Positions 52,792-62,329 of a DNA stretch of 64,000 nucleotides are shown piece by piece (position 1 is the first letter of the stretch; the number at the start of each line of letters is the position of its first letter). Below the pieces are notes generated by a model. The model did no database searches and was not told where the DNA came from. It was given only the letters and a program-made list of their open reading frames with translations. The position numbers were made by a program, and so were the translations under genes. The stretch lies in the NCBI GenBank assembly GCA_028726625.1, contig JAQYPT010000015.1, forward strand, positions 41,885-105,884, read 5' to 3'. This DNA comes from Prevotellaceae bacterium. Lineage in GTDB: Bacteria > Bacteroidota > Bacteroidia > Bacteroidales > Bacteroidaceae.

Positions 52792-54153
52792 ATGATTGAT
52801 ACAAGTGCTTTTCAAGGTAAAACCGCTTCCTATTATACACTGGGTTGTAAACTAAATTTTTCAGAAACTTCTACGTTCGGAGAGATGCTCCAAGCGTTGG
52901 GCGTGCGTACCGTTGACAGAGGTGAGCGTGCCGACATCTGCCTCATTAACACCTGTTCGGTCACCGAAGTTGCCGACCATAAATGCAGGCAAGCCATTCG
53001 TAGGATGGTGCGAGAGAACCCCGGCGCGTTTATCATTGTCACCGGATGTTATGCCCAACTCGAATCAGAAGCAGTGAGTAAGATACCGGGTGTGGACCTG
53101 GTTTTGGGCTCTAATGAAAAAGCCCACTTGGTGCAATATCTCAATGATGCGTGGTTGCGCAGGAATGCATTTCGTGAGCAGGGTGATGATGTGCCTGATG
53201 GTCTGCATGCATTCCAATCGGTCAAGACGAAAGACATCAAGACTTTCCAACCCTCTTGTTCGAAAGGTAACCGCACACGGTATTTCCTTAAAGTGCAAGA
53301 TGGGTGCAACTATTTTTGCACCTATTGCACCATACCCTTCGCACGCGGCTTCTCCCGCAATCCTTCCATTGCGTCTTTAGTTCAGCAGGTCGAGCAGGCT
53401 GCGGCAGAAGGTGGGAAGGAAATCGTGTTAACGGGCGTCAATATTGGCGAATTTGGTGAAAGAACCGATGAGACTTTTTTAGACCTTGTCAAGGCACTTG
53501 ATCAGGTGGAGGGCATCCACCGATTTCGAATTTCCAGCTTGGAGCCCGATTTAATGGCCGATGAGTTGATTGATTATTGTGCGCAGTCCAGAGCTTTCAT
53601 GCCTCATTTCCATATCCCCTTGCAAAGTGGGTCTGACGAAGTGCTTAAATTGATGCATCGTCATTACGACACCTCGCTGTTTGCTGACAAGATACACCAT
53701 ATTAAAAAGGTGATGCCGCATGCCTTTATCGGTGTGGATGTCATGGTGGGCTGCCGGGGAGAAAAGCCCGAATACTTTGAAGAAAGCTTTGAGTTCATCC
53801 GTTCTCTGGACATCACTCAGCTACACGTCTTCCCTTATTCCGAGCGTCCCGGCACCCGTGCGCTGTCCATTCCGTATGTCGTTTCAGAGCATGATAAGAA
53901 GTTGCGTTCGAAGCGTCTCTTGCAGTTATCTGATGAAAAGACGCATGCTTTTTATGTTAAGCATGTGGGTCAGGAGGCTGAGGTGCTGTTTGAGAAGGCT
54001 AATCGAGGCCGGGCCATGCACGGTTTCACTCGTAACTACATTCGTGTGGAACTGCCCGCAGCATTGGCCAAAGAAGAATTTGATAACCAATTGATAACGG
54101 TCAAATTGGGTGATTTCAATCATGACCGATCAGCATTAAAAGCAATGATATGA
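52792..54153 (+). CDS. mtaB: MtaB-type tRNA methylthiotransferase
   Basis: 453-residue radical-SAM methylthiotransferase that would convert t6A37 to ms2t6A37 in tRNA. The N-terminal UPF0004 domain has Cys19 (YTLGCKLN), Cys55 (INTCSVTE) and Cys86 (VTGCYAQ) for one Fe-S cluster. The radical-SAM motif is GCNYFCTYCTIPFARG, followed by ISSLEPDLM and HIPLQSGSDEVLKLMHRHY. A C-terminal TRAM-like domain ends the protein. The layout favours MtaB over MiaB or RimO. A TAATTTTG -7 box at 52761-52768 precedes it. It overlaps the glycosyltransferase gene by 4 bp. Confidence 0.92.
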   Translation: MIDTSAFQGKTASYYTLGCKLNFSETSTFGEMLQALGVRTVDRGERADICLINTCSVTEVADHKCRQAIRRMVRENPGAFIIVTGCYAQLESEAVSKIPGVDLVLGSNEKAHLVQYLNDAWLRRNAFREQGDDVPDGLHAFQSVKTKDIKTFQPSCSKGNRTRYFLKVQDGCNYFCTYCTIPFARGFSRNPSIASLVQQVEQAAAEGGKEIVLTGVNIGEFGERTDETFLDLVKALDQVEGIHRFRISSLEPDLMADELIDYCAQSRAFMPHFHIPLQSGSDEVLKLMHRHYDTSLFADKIHHIKKVMPHAFIGVDVMVGCRGEKPEYFEESFEFIRSLDITQLHVFPYSERPGTRALSIPYVVSEHDKKLRSKRLLQLSDEKTHAFYVKHVGQEAEVLFEKANRGRAMHGFTRNYIRVELPAALAKEEFDNQLITVKLGDFNHDRSALKAMI

Positions 54154-55163
54154 AAGTAGCTATTGTCATTTTGAACTGGAATGGAGCCAAGATGTTGTCA
54201 ACCTACCTCCCTTCCGTCATCAATTATTCTCGCGACGAAGCCGAAATCTTTGTGGCAGACAATGCGTCGACCGATGATTCCATGTCATGGTTATCACAAC
54301 ATTACCCCATGGTAAAGCAAATTGCCCTGGATCGTAATTGGGGTTTTGCCGAAGGCTACAACAAGGCTTTGGGCCATATCGATGCCGAGTACTACATATT
54401 GCTCAATTCCGACATTGAAGTAACCCATCACTGGTTAACACCACTCATAGAGTTTATGGACGCTCATCCGCAGGTGGCAGCGTGTCAACCCAAGCTGTTG
54501 TCGGTTTTCGATCATGACCAGTTTGAGTATGCGGGCGCGAGCGGAGGATTTATTGACAGATATGGCTATCCATTCTGCCGTGGCCGCATCTTTCAGACGG
54601 TAGAAAATGATGATGGCCAGTATGATGATCCCTGCAAAATAGCATGGGCTACGGGTGCGTGTCTGATGATTCGTTCTCACGATTATTGGGAGGCCGGAGG
54701 GTTAGATGGTCGTTTCTTCGCCCATAGTGAGGAGATAGATCTGTGCTGGCGCTTGCGCTCACGCGGCCGTGATATCTATTGTGTTCCCGACAGTCAGGTG
54801 TACCATGTGGGTGGAGGAACGCTGCCCAAGAACAATCCGATGAAAACGTTCCTGAATTTCAGGAACAACTTGACCATGCTTTATAAAAACCTTAATGACA
54901 AAGATTTGAAGCATGTTATGCGCGTTCGGTGGTGGCTCGACTATCTTGCAGCCTTGCAAATGCTGTTGCTGGAGCACCATTGGGGCGACTGCCGTGCCGT
55001 GTTCAAGGCCAGAAAAGCCTTCAAACACTGGCGCAATGAATTTGAATTTGACCGCCAAAAAATTCAAAACAGCAGGTTGGTGCAAGACGAAAAAATACTC
55101 AACTCTTATTCTATTCTTTGGAAGTATTATGCAAAGGGAAAGAAAAAATACAGTGAAATCTAA
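54150..55163 (+). CDS. Glycosyltransferase family 2 (rhamnosyltransferase-like)
   Basis: 337-residue GT2 enzyme: KVAIVILNWNGAKMLSTYLPS, EIFVADNASTDDSM, NWGFAEGYNKAL, EYYILLNSDIEV (DxD as NSD), WATGACLMIRSHDYWEAGGLDGRFFAHSEEIDLCWRLR. The pattern is that of WbbL-like transferases. It is translationally coupled to mtaB (ATGA overlap), a common arrangement in Bacteroidales with no obvious functional logic. Confidence 0.9.
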   Translation: MKVAIVILNWNGAKMLSTYLPSVINYSRDEAEIFVADNASTDDSMSWLSQHYPMVKQIALDRNWGFAEGYNKALGHIDAEYYILLNSDIEVTHHWLTPLIEFMDAHPQVAACQPKLLSVFDHDQFEYAGASGGFIDRYGYPFCRGRIFQTVENDDGQYDDPCKIAWATGACLMIRSHDYWEAGGLDGRFFAHSEEIDLCWRLRSRGRDIYCVPDSQVYHVGGGTLPKNNPMKTFLNFRNNLTMLYKNLNDKDLKHVMRVRWWLDYLAALQMLLLEHHWGDCRAVFKARKAFKHWRNEFEFDRQKIQNSRLVQDEKILNSYSILWKYYAKGKKKYSEI

Positions 55164-55271
55164 GCGGGATTAAAGTATTTTTGGCTTAAATTTATCTTTT
55201 TTAGTTTAAAATTTGCTACATATAATATTTTTGCTTAATTTTGCTCATAATAAGGATAATGTGTATTCGTT

Positions 55272-56075
55272 TTGAAGCAATTTTATAGTCTATTATTTTT
55301 AGCCCTCCTGTTGTGTAGTGCTTGTCAGCTGAAACTCAAGCCCTACAATCAAGAAGATCAGAAGATGCTGGTAGAAGTACAGCGCTATGATCGTCTGGAG
55401 AGCCGTTATCTCACAACGGGAGATTTCTCGGCGCTTCAACAAATGAATACCACCTATCCCATGGAAACTCGCACGTTGATAGAAGACGTGTTGGATTTAG
55501 GCGAAGTGAACGAACCGTACATCAATTCAAAATTCCTTAATTTCTACCAAGACTCCCTGTTGCAGGTCCTCATTTCTGACGCAGAAGCTGAATATGCTGA
55601 CATGGATGACATCAACAAAGAGCTGAGCCGAGTATTCATGAAGTTGCAAAAGTTGCTACCGGGGCTTGAAATTCCCACCGTCTATGCGCAAATTGGCGCG
55701 CTCAATCAGAGTGTAGTGGTGGGCGACAAGCTGATAGGTATTTCGTTGGATAAGTATTTGGGAGAAAACTATTCGGTATATAAGAAATATTATTCCGAGC
55801 AGCAACGACAGTCCATGACACGCGAATACATCGTGCCCGACTGTATTGTTTTCTATCTGTTGAGCGTCTATCCCATGGAGGATCACGGCGTGAACACGCA
55901 GGTGGAAAAAGATTTGCACATGGCCAAGATTATGTGGACGGCCAACAAAGTGCTGGGTAAGCGATTTTTCAAGAGCGACTACGTGAATGTTGTTGACAGA
56001 TTCATGCGAAAACATAAGAGCATCTCGGTAGCTGCACTGCTAAAACTGGATGACTATTCCAAATTTGAGGTATAG
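55272..56075 (+). CDS. GldB-related lipoprotein
   Basis: 267-residue lipoprotein, lipobox LLLCSAC. Mature part: NQEDQKMLVEVQRYDRLESRY, VYAQIGALNQSVVVGDKLIGISLDKYLGENY and YIVPDCIVFYLLSVYPM, which resemble GldB-type lipoproteins first known from gliding motility but widespread in non-gliding Bacteroidales. It has a zincin-like helix bundle feel but no HExxH. The start is the TTG at 55272, there being no ATG before the signal peptide. A TATTTTTG box at 55226-55233 may be its -7 element. Confidence 0.75.
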   Translation: MKQFYSLLFLALLLCSACQLKLKPYNQEDQKMLVEVQRYDRLESRYLTTGDFSALQQMNTTYPMETRTLIEDVLDLGEVNEPYINSKFLNFYQDSLLQVLISDAEAEYADMDDINKELSRVFMKLQKLLPGLEIPTVYAQIGALNQSVVVGDKLIGISLDKYLGENYSVYKKYYSEQQRQSMTREYIVPDCIVFYLLSVYPMEDHGVNTQVEKDLHMAKIMWTANKVLGKRFFKSDYVNVVDRFMRKHKSISVAALLKLDDYSKFEV

Positions 56076-56152
56076 GGCGATGTCTTGAATTTAAACTTAT
56101 ACCTAATTTTTCCTGATTAATTCGTACATATTATCATACTTTTATGCCGTTT

Positions 56153-56233
56153 CAATAGCATTGAGTTTGGTGGTCAAAGTCATTGCTATCGAGGGGTAAA
56201 CTCATTGAGTTTGGCGGTCAAAGTCATTGCTAT
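56153..56233. repeat. Direct repeat with CATTGAGTTTGG core
   Basis: A 31-bp unit starting CATTGAGTTTGG and ending CATTGCTAT occurs at 56159-56189 and 56203-56233 with one difference. The first copy is preceded by CAATAG, and the 18-mer CAATAGCATTGAGTTTGG is found again at 63805-63822. The surrounding gap (56076-56392) has no gene; I see no clear promoter for the acyltransferase in it. Confidence 0.75.
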
Positions 56234-56392
56234 TGAATACCAATGTGTGCATTCCTGATTTTTCATCACATAGTACATCAATAATCCAATCGTGCCTTTT
56301 TGTTAGTTCCTCCTGTAGATTGCATCAGGATGGAGCGTGTTGTTTAGATTTTTCTTACTAACTTTGTAGAGAATTAAACTAAAAACCAACTC

Positions 56393-57568
56393 ATGATACA
56401 AAAACCAACAACGGCATTTGCCGATAGTAAACCGCATTATGAAATTCTCGATGGACTTAGAGGAGTAGCTGCCTTATTGGTGGTTTGGTACCACATTCAC
56501 GAAGGTTTTGCCTTTGCCGGTTCGGTCAATGGCGTGGGTAACGGGTTGATTACTTCATTTAATCATGGTTATTTGGCTGTAGATTTTTTCTTCATCCTTT
56601 CGGGGTTTGTCATTGGGTATGCCTATGATGACCGGTGGGGGAAAGGTTTTGGCCAGCGAGAATTCTATCGCCGCCGATTAATTCGGCTACATCCCATGGT
56701 GGTGATGGGCGCCTTCATCGGTATGGTTTGTTTTTTCATCCAGGGCGGTACGATGTGGGATGGCAAGGAAGTGCCACTTTCTGCTGTGGTTTTGGCTTTG
56801 TTCTGTGCCATGTTCATGATTCCTGCTTTGCCCGGAAGCAGCTACGAAGTGCGGGGCAACGGAGAGATGTTCCCGCTCAACGGTCCGGCCTGGTCCCTGT
56901 TTTTTGAGTACATCGGAAACATTCTTTATGCATTGTTCATCCACCGTCTGGCTACGCGTACGCTTACCTGGATAACTGTTGTGCTGGGTGTGCTGTTGGT
57001 GGCATTCACCACGTTCGACGTGTCGGGCTACGATATGCTTGGGGTGGGGTGGACGCTCGATGGCGTAAACTTCTTCGGAGGTTTGCTTCGCATGCTGTTC
57101 CCTTATACTTTAGGTATGTTGTTGGCTCGCCGATTCAAACCCATGAAGATTCGTGGAGCTTTCTGGTGGTGCGCTCTGTGCCTGTTACTGGTTTTTGCCG
57201 TACCTTATTTGAAGGTAGATGGCCCCATCAGTCTCAATGGTGTGTTCGAGGCTGTTTGTGTGGTATGCGTATTCCCATTGCTGGTATGTGTAGGCGCTTC
57301 GGATAATCTGTCGGGCAAGCGTAGCACCTGGTTGTGTCGTTTTCTGGGTCGCTTGTCCTATCCGTTGTACATGATTCATTACCCTATCTTCTATGTTTTC
57401 TATGCTTGGCTCATCAAAAATCATCGTTATTCGTTGGGGGCATCGTGGGGTATGGTAGTCGTGGTGATGATTGTTACACTGGGGACGGCAGTTTGTGTCA
57501 TGAAATTCTATGACGAACCCGTCAGGCATTGGCTGGCCAAAAAATGGCCTGCGCGCCGTTCTTCCTAG
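56393..57568 (+). CDS. Acyltransferase family 3 (OafA/NodX-like)
   Basis: 391-residue integral membrane acyltransferase with about ten helices. The signature start EILDGLRGVAALLVVWYHIHEG contains the catalytic His region; GYLAVDFFFILSGFVIGYAYD and FYRRRLIRLHPM follow, all hallmarks of the family. It probably acetylates or otherwise acylates a surface glycan. It stands alone between repeat-bearing gaps; the end is basic (KKWPARRSS). Confidence 0.88.
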   Translation: MIQKPTTAFADSKPHYEILDGLRGVAALLVVWYHIHEGFAFAGSVNGVGNGLITSFNHGYLAVDFFFILSGFVIGYAYDDRWGKGFGQREFYRRRLIRLHPMVVMGAFIGMVCFFIQGGTMWDGKEVPLSAVVLALFCAMFMIPALPGSSYEVRGNGEMFPLNGPAWSLFFEYIGNILYALFIHRLATRTLTWITVVLGVLLVAFTTFDVSGYDMLGVGWTLDGVNFFGGLLRMLFPYTLGMLLARRFKPMKIRGAFWWCALCLLLVFAVPYLKVDGPISLNGVFEAVCVVCVFPLLVCVGASDNLSGKRSTWLCRFLGRLSYPLYMIHYPIFYVFYAWLIKNHRYSLGASWGMVVVVMIVTLGTAVCVMKFYDEPVRHWLAKKWPARRSS

Positions 57569-57599
57569 TTTGGCATTCCGAAAAAAAAGATTTTTTTAT

Positions 57600-57630
57600 T
57601 TTGCGCATTCTTACATTTAGCTTACCTTTG
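57600..57630 (+). promoter_or_regulatory. Promoter of the nucleoside permease operon
   Basis: TTTG (57600-57603), 19 nt, TACCTTTG (57623-57630): exact consensus match. Transcription would start near 57637, so the dispersed repeat element forms most of the leader. Confidence 0.7.
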
Positions 57631-57690
57631 CATAAGACAGGCATCGCCTCGGCAACTACAAGCCAGCTTGGTTGCGCTCGGCTCGCGCTG
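57623..57690. repeat. Dispersed repeat element (TTTGCATAAGACAGGC type)
   Basis: TTTGCATAAGACAGGC followed by CGCCTCGGCAA and, after a short insert, CTCGGCTCGCGCTGTCTTTG. The complement of the first 66-bp unit at 41550 has TTTGCATAAGACAGGC, CGCCTCAGCAA and TTCGGCTCGCACTATTTTTG, so both belong to one family. Ends AAGACAG/CTGTCTT are inverted. It lies between the -7 box and the start codon of the permease gene. Confidence 0.7.
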
Positions 57691-57718
57691 TCTTTGTATG
57701 TCATAAATAATACATGAA

Positions 57719-58966
57719 ATGAACTTAAAAGTACGCTTGGCGGCAATGAATTTTCTTGAATTTGCCGTTTGGGGTTCCTATCTTACTTGCATGGGAATCT
57801 ATTTAACTAACATCGGAATGGCTTCCAACATCGGTGCATTCTTTGCCATGCAGGGGGTTGTATCCATCTTCATGCCTGCATTGATGGGCATCGTGGCTGA
57901 CCGTTTGGTGCCTGCTCAACGCCTTTTAGGCTATTGTCATCTGTTGGCTGGCTCGTTTATGTTTGCAGCGGCCTACTATGGGATGAGCCAAGGAAGCAAT
58001 GCTGAGTTTGGTATACTCTTCACTCTTTATTCATTCAGTGTGGCTTTTTACATGCCTACCTTGGCATTGACCAATTCGGTAGCCTACAATGCCTTGACGC
58101 AAGCGGGGATGGATACTATCAAAGACTTCCCACCCATTCGTACATTCGGAACCATTGGCTTTATCTGTTCCATGTGGTTTGTTGATATCTTTGGCTTTAA
58201 GAGTGATCAGAATCAGTTTGTGGTCAGTGGTGTATTGAGCATTCTCTTGTTTCTCTACACCTTTACGTTGCCTCATTGTCCTACGTCCAAGGGGCAGCAT
58301 GCAACTGGTTTGGTTGAAGCCTTTGGACTGAAGGCCTTCTCCTTGTTCAAACAAAAGCGCATGGCCATCTTCTTTATCTTCTCCATGCTGTTGGGTGTGA
58401 GTTTGCAGATAACCAATGGTTTTGCAACACCTTTTATTGAAAGTTTCAAGGCTTTGCCTGAATATGCGAGTTCGTTTGGGGTGAAATATCCAGTGATACT
58501 TTATTCTTTGTCACAGGTCAGTGAGACCCTTTGCATCTTGATGATACCCTTCTTCATGAAGCGTTACGGCATCAAGAACGTGATGTTGATTGCCATGTTC
58601 GCATGGGTGTTGCGGTTTGGTTTGCTTGGATTGGGTAATCCGGGAGACCGCGTGTGGATGTTTGTGCTGTCCATGATAATCTATGGCGTTGCCTTTGACT
58701 TCTTCAACATCAGCGGCTCGTTGTATGTGGACAAGGCCACCGAACCAGCTCTTCGCTCCAGTGCGCAAGGTTTGTTCATGCTCATGACCAACGGTATCGG
58801 CGCAACAATCGGTTCATTGGCAGCGCAGGCTGTGGTTACCTCGAATACCATCAATGGCGTTACCAATTGGTCGGCCTGCTGGTATGCATTCGCTGGATAT
58901 GCTTTGTTGGTGGGAGTGAGCTTTGCTCTGTTGTTTAAACCCAAGAAAAATATGGTGAAGGCATGA
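57719..58966 (+). CDS. MFS nucleoside permease (NupG/XapB-like)
   Basis: 415-residue transporter with 12 predicted helices. It opens MNLKVRLAAMNFLEFAVWGSYLTCMGIYL and has MPALMGIVADR, TFGTIGFICSMW and a late FDFFNISGSLYVD, matching nucleoside:H+ symporters of the NupG family. It would import nucleosides for salvage. Its stop overlaps the next start by 4 bp; the -10/-33-type promoter and repeat lie just upstream. Confidence 0.85.
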   Translation: MNLKVRLAAMNFLEFAVWGSYLTCMGIYLTNIGMASNIGAFFAMQGVVSIFMPALMGIVADRLVPAQRLLGYCHLLAGSFMFAAAYYGMSQGSNAEFGILFTLYSFSVAFYMPTLALTNSVAYNALTQAGMDTIKDFPPIRTFGTIGFICSMWFVDIFGFKSDQNQFVVSGVLSILLFLYTFTLPHCPTSKGQHATGLVEAFGLKAFSLFKQKRMAIFFIFSMLLGVSLQITNGFATPFIESFKALPEYASSFGVKYPVILYSLSQVSETLCILMIPFFMKRYGIKNVMLIAMFAWVLRFGLLGLGNPGDRVWMFVLSMIIYGVAFDFFNISGSLYVDKATEPALRSSAQGLFMLMTNGIGATIGSLAAQAVVTSNTINGVTNWSACWYAFAGYALLVGVSFALLFKPKKNMVKA

Positions 58967-59514
58967 ACAAGGTACGGCTGGTTTTCAAGAGCGTAACAGA
59001 GATTGTGGGTTCTGACGATGTGGGACTGCTCATCCTGGTGGATGAACAACAACAGCGTCAGCTTACCATCCCATGTGACCGCAACATGCTGTACCAGTTT
59101 AGTCTTCGTGTGCAAAAGGTTCCAATCACGAACATGATGCTGCCAGAAGTGTTGTGGCAGGTCATCCGTTCGCAAACTACGTTGCACTTTGAGATTCTCA
59201 TCAACGACTTAATTGAGGGACAGTACAGGGCTGTGTTGTACAATGTAGAAACGCTTGAACCAATCTTGATACGCATCAGTGATGCCATGTTGTTGGCCTA
59301 TGTCAGTGACATTCCAATATACATTGATGAGAAGTTGATGAAGAAGCAGAGCGTGAAGTATGTTCACAATGCGCAGGGCATGTCTATTCCGGTAAACACC
59401 TTGACGGATGAAATGTTGAAAAAGGCATTGAACAAGGCCGTTGAGGATGAGCATTATGAATTGGCATCCCTGTTAAGAGATGAGATGAAACGACGCAATT
59501 TGCTTGATGCTTGA
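58963..59514 (+). CDS. Bifunctional nuclease (BFN/DUF151) family protein
   Basis: 183-residue protein with a BFN domain (residues 1-130: GLLILVDEQQQRQLTIPCD, AVLYNVETLEPILIRISDAMLLAYVSDIPIYID) and a C-terminal UVR-like motif (ALNKAVEDEHYELASLLRDEMKRR). Plant and actinobacterial relatives have RNase/DNase activity; activity of the Bacteroidetes form is inferred. It is coupled to the nucleoside permease upstream, an association often seen in Bacteroidales. Confidence 0.85.
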   Translation: MNKVRLVFKSVTEIVGSDDVGLLILVDEQQQRQLTIPCDRNMLYQFSLRVQKVPITNMMLPEVLWQVIRSQTTLHFEILINDLIEGQYRAVLYNVETLEPILIRISDAMLLAYVSDIPIYIDEKLMKKQSVKYVHNAQGMSIPVNTLTDEMLKKALNKAVEDEHYELASLLRDEMKRRNLLDA

Positions 59515-59523
59515 TTTTTGAAT

Positions 59524-60249
59524 ATGAAAGAAGCCAGATATTTTTACGTTCCTAATGCTGCCCAGGCTACTGAATTGCCGCTGGAAGAGGCGCGGCATGC
59601 TGTCAGCGTTCTGCGACTGAAAGCTGGTGATGAAATATTCTTAATGGACGGAAAAGGTTCTTTTTACCAGTCAAACGTCACACTTGCGGCAACCAAACAT
59701 TGCATGTATGACATCGTGAAAACGCTGCCGCAGCAGAAAACATGGAAGGGACATGTGCATTTGGCCATCGCACCAACCAAGATGATGGATAGGATGGAAT
59801 GGATGATTGAGAAGATGACTGAGGTTGGATTTGATGAAATCACGTTCCTGAACTGCCGCTATTCAGAGCGCAAACAACTACGAATTGACCGTTTGGAAAA
59901 GATTGTTATCGCTGCAATGAAGCAGAGTAGAAAAGCTTGGAAGCCCGTAGTTCATCCCATCATGTCCTTTCAAGACTTTGTCAATCAGCAGCGAGAGGGT
60001 GGCCTGTACATTGCTCATTGTTACACGGAGATAGCCAGAAAGGATTTTCTTAACGAGATACAGCAAGCTAATGACCAACAAGATATTACCATACTAGTAG
60101 GGCCTGAAGGTGATTTCTCAATCGACGAAGTGCATCAAGCCCTTGAAAAAGGGTTTTCGTCTGTGTCATTAGGGCAAAACAGATTGAGGACAGAAACCGC
60201 AGGATTGGTGTCAATCGTGATGTCACAAGTGGTAAAACGCGTCTTATAG
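59524..60249 (+). CDS. rsmE: 16S rRNA m3U1498 methyltransferase
   Basis: 241-residue SPOUT-class enzyme that methylates U1498 of 16S rRNA using SAM. N-terminal PUA-like part: RYFYVPNAAQATELPLEEARHAVSVLRLKAGD. Catalytic knot: ITILVGPEGDFSIDEV and SLGQNRLRTETAGLVSIVM, the family signatures. The ATG at 59524 is chosen over a TTG two codons upstream. Third gene of the permease-BFN operon. Confidence 0.93.
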   Translation: MKEARYFYVPNAAQATELPLEEARHAVSVLRLKAGDEIFLMDGKGSFYQSNVTLAATKHCMYDIVKTLPQQKTWKGHVHLAIAPTKMMDRMEWMIEKMTEVGFDEITFLNCRYSERKQLRIDRLEKIVIAAMKQSRKAWKPVVHPIMSFQDFVNQQREGGLYIAHCYTEIARKDFLNEIQQANDQQDITILVGPEGDFSIDEVHQALEKGFSSVSLGQNRLRTETAGLVSIVMSQVVKRVL

Positions 60250-60343
60250 TCCATGAAAGAATAGGCTGAAAACATATAACAGACCCAGGAAAGGTGCCTC
60301 TTTGACAGTCTGATGTTTCATTAATAGAAAGGTAAGATTCAAC

Positions 60344-61681
60344 ATGAAAGTATTCAAATTATATTGCATTTCCGCATGCTTGCTCATCATTGCTTTTTTG
60401 TCATCTTGTTCAGATGCCGAATATCGCCAAGCTATTCCAAAGTCAAGTACTGCATTAGTGTCGTTTGATGTCAGTAAGATAAGTGGGGTAAACAGCGCCA
60501 CATTACTGAAAGTGCTGCTCCGGATGAAGAATTTGGATGAGAGTGGCATCGATTTGACGCACAAGATTTATCTTTTTGAATCGCCTGACGGGAACTTAGG
60601 TATCTGTGCGAAAGTGCAGGACAATGGGAAGTTGGAACAGATGTTCGTGAAGATGAACAGCAAGCCCGTGAAGTATCGTGAGGCCTATTTTGCGCAAGTT
60701 AATGACTCTTGGATTGCCGGTTACAATGATCAGTCGCTCTTAATCATGGGACCTTTGCCTGTTGCTGCACAGGAAGTCATGAAAGGAACGATGGCTAAAT
60801 ATCTGCAACAAGACGAGGAAAATAGCGTGATAGCTTCTCCTATCTTTGAAAAATTGGAAGGCATTAACAGTCCCATGGCGTTGGTTGCACAAGCGAAAGC
60901 TTTTCCTGAACAGCTTGTTGCACCGATGACGTTAGGCACTCCGAAGGGTGTAGATGGGTCACAAGTGCTGATAGCAGCTGAAATGAGTATCGAAAAACGA
61001 TGCCTGACCATCGAAGGCAGACCATTTTCTTTTAACCAACGCATCAATCAAGAGATTGAAGAGTCGTTCAAAGTATATCGTCCCATCACCGATGCTTACC
61101 TGCAATCCATGTCAAACGAGGCCTTGTTGGGCATGTTCGTGAACGTAGATGGGCAGAAGTTTTTGCCCATTTTGCAGCATAACAAGGGACTTCAGGTGTT
61201 GCTGACGGGTATCAATCAAGCGATAGACATGGACAACATCATCCGGAGTGTTGATGGTGACATGTGCATCATTGTTCCAAACTATTCTGACGGAGCCATT
61301 CAATTGTCGATGGTCGCACGTCTTGCGCATACAAAATGGCTGGCTGATGTTCCCTATTGGAAGCAGTCAGTGCCTCAAGGTGCTAAATTGACGGATGTCG
61401 GTAAGAACATCTATTCCTATTCAGATGGCAAGACCAACTTTTGTTTTGGGGTGAGTGAGGACAAACAGTTCTTTAGCGGCAGCAGCAAGCAGGAAGCGTT
61501 AGCTTCAATCGGCCAGGCGAAAACACCACTGCCAGTGCAGCTACAAAATCAAATCAAAGGGCAGAAAATGGTCATGGTGATTCATTTCAACGACGTGCGC
61601 AACGAAACGATGAAAGTGTTTGTTGATTTACTGAAACCCGTGTTTGGACCTGTCAACACCATGGTATATAAATTGAAATAA
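60344..61681 (+). CDS. DUF4836 family lipoprotein
   Basis: 445-residue lipoprotein: signal CISACLLIIAFLSSC, then YRQAIPKSSTALVSFDVSKI, which is the typical opening of DUF4836 proteins, confined to Bacteroidetes and of unknown role. The rest is beta-rich with no catalytic motif I can see. The ABC transporter genes follow 3 bp after its stop, so it may be part of that exporter or its substrate-binding partner. Confidence 0.8.
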   Translation: MKVFKLYCISACLLIIAFLSSCSDAEYRQAIPKSSTALVSFDVSKISGVNSATLLKVLLRMKNLDESGIDLTHKIYLFESPDGNLGICAKVQDNGKLEQMFVKMNSKPVKYREAYFAQVNDSWIAGYNDQSLLIMGPLPVAAQEVMKGTMAKYLQQDEENSVIASPIFEKLEGINSPMALVAQAKAFPEQLVAPMTLGTPKGVDGSQVLIAAEMSIEKRCLTIEGRPFSFNQRINQEIEESFKVYRPITDAYLQSMSNEALLGMFVNVDGQKFLPILQHNKGLQVLLTGINQAIDMDNIIRSVDGDMCIIVPNYSDGAIQLSMVARLAHTKWLADVPYWKQSVPQGAKLTDVGKNIYSYSDGKTNFCFGVSEDKQFFSGSSKQEALASIGQAKTPLPVQLQNQIKGQKMVMVIHFNDVRNETMKVFVDLLKPVFGPVNTMVYKLK

Positions 61682-61684
61682 AAG

Positions 61685-62329
61685 GTGGATAGTATCACAT
61701 TGAACAAGGTTCTGCCGCATGTTTTTTCACATGTGCAAGGATTAGTGTCGGATGTTTGGAATGAAGAAATTACCTTCAACAAGGGACATTATTATCTGTT
61801 GGAAGCCAATTCTGGCAAAGGAAAGAGTACGTTTTGTAGTTATTTGATAGGGTATCGGCGTGATTTCGATGGAAACATCTTGTTTGACGCGCAGAATATC
61901 AACGCACTCACGATCAAAGACTGGGCAGAAATACGCACCCGGCATGTCAGTTATCTCTTTCAAGAGTTGCGCTTATTCTCCGAATTAACCGCTCTTGAGA
62001 ACGTTCTCATTAAGAACAACATGACGCATTTCAAGACCAAAGCGCAAATTCTTGATTGGTTTGAAGAGTTGGGCGTGGCTGACAAGTTGAATGTCAGGAT
62101 AGGACAGATGTCTTTTGGACAACAACAACGCGTGGCACTAATACGCTCGCTCGTCCAACCTTTCGATTTTTTGTTGGCTGACGAACCCATCAGTCACCTC
62201 GATGATGACAACTCCAACGCCATGGCACAAGTTCTCTTGCGTGAGGCTACCCACCAAGAAGCTGGCGTCATTGTTACGAGTATCGGCAAACACCTGGCTT
62301 TAAAATATGATAAGGTTGTAAGATTATGA
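61685..62329 (+). CDS. ABC transporter ATP-binding protein
   Basis: 214-residue ATPase. Walker A is EANSGKGKSTF (Gly-x-Gly-Lys-Ser with Asn-Ser before it), Q-loop YLFQELRLFSELTALENV, signature MSFGQQQRVALIRSL and Walker B FDFLLADEPISHLDDD. The signature Gly replaces the second Gly of LSGGQ as FGQ. The switch His is absent or displaced (VTSIGKHLAL). Start is the GTG at 61685. Coupled by 4-bp overlap to the permease. Confidence 0.88.
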   Translation: MDSITLNKVLPHVFSHVQGLVSDVWNEEITFNKGHYYLLEANSGKGKSTFCSYLIGYRRDFDGNILFDAQNINALTIKDWAEIRTRHVSYLFQELRLFSELTALENVLIKNNMTHFKTKAQILDWFEELGVADKLNVRIGQMSFGQQQRVALIRSLVQPFDFLLADEPISHLDDDNSNAMAQVLLREATHQEAGVIVTSIGKHLALKYDKVVRL

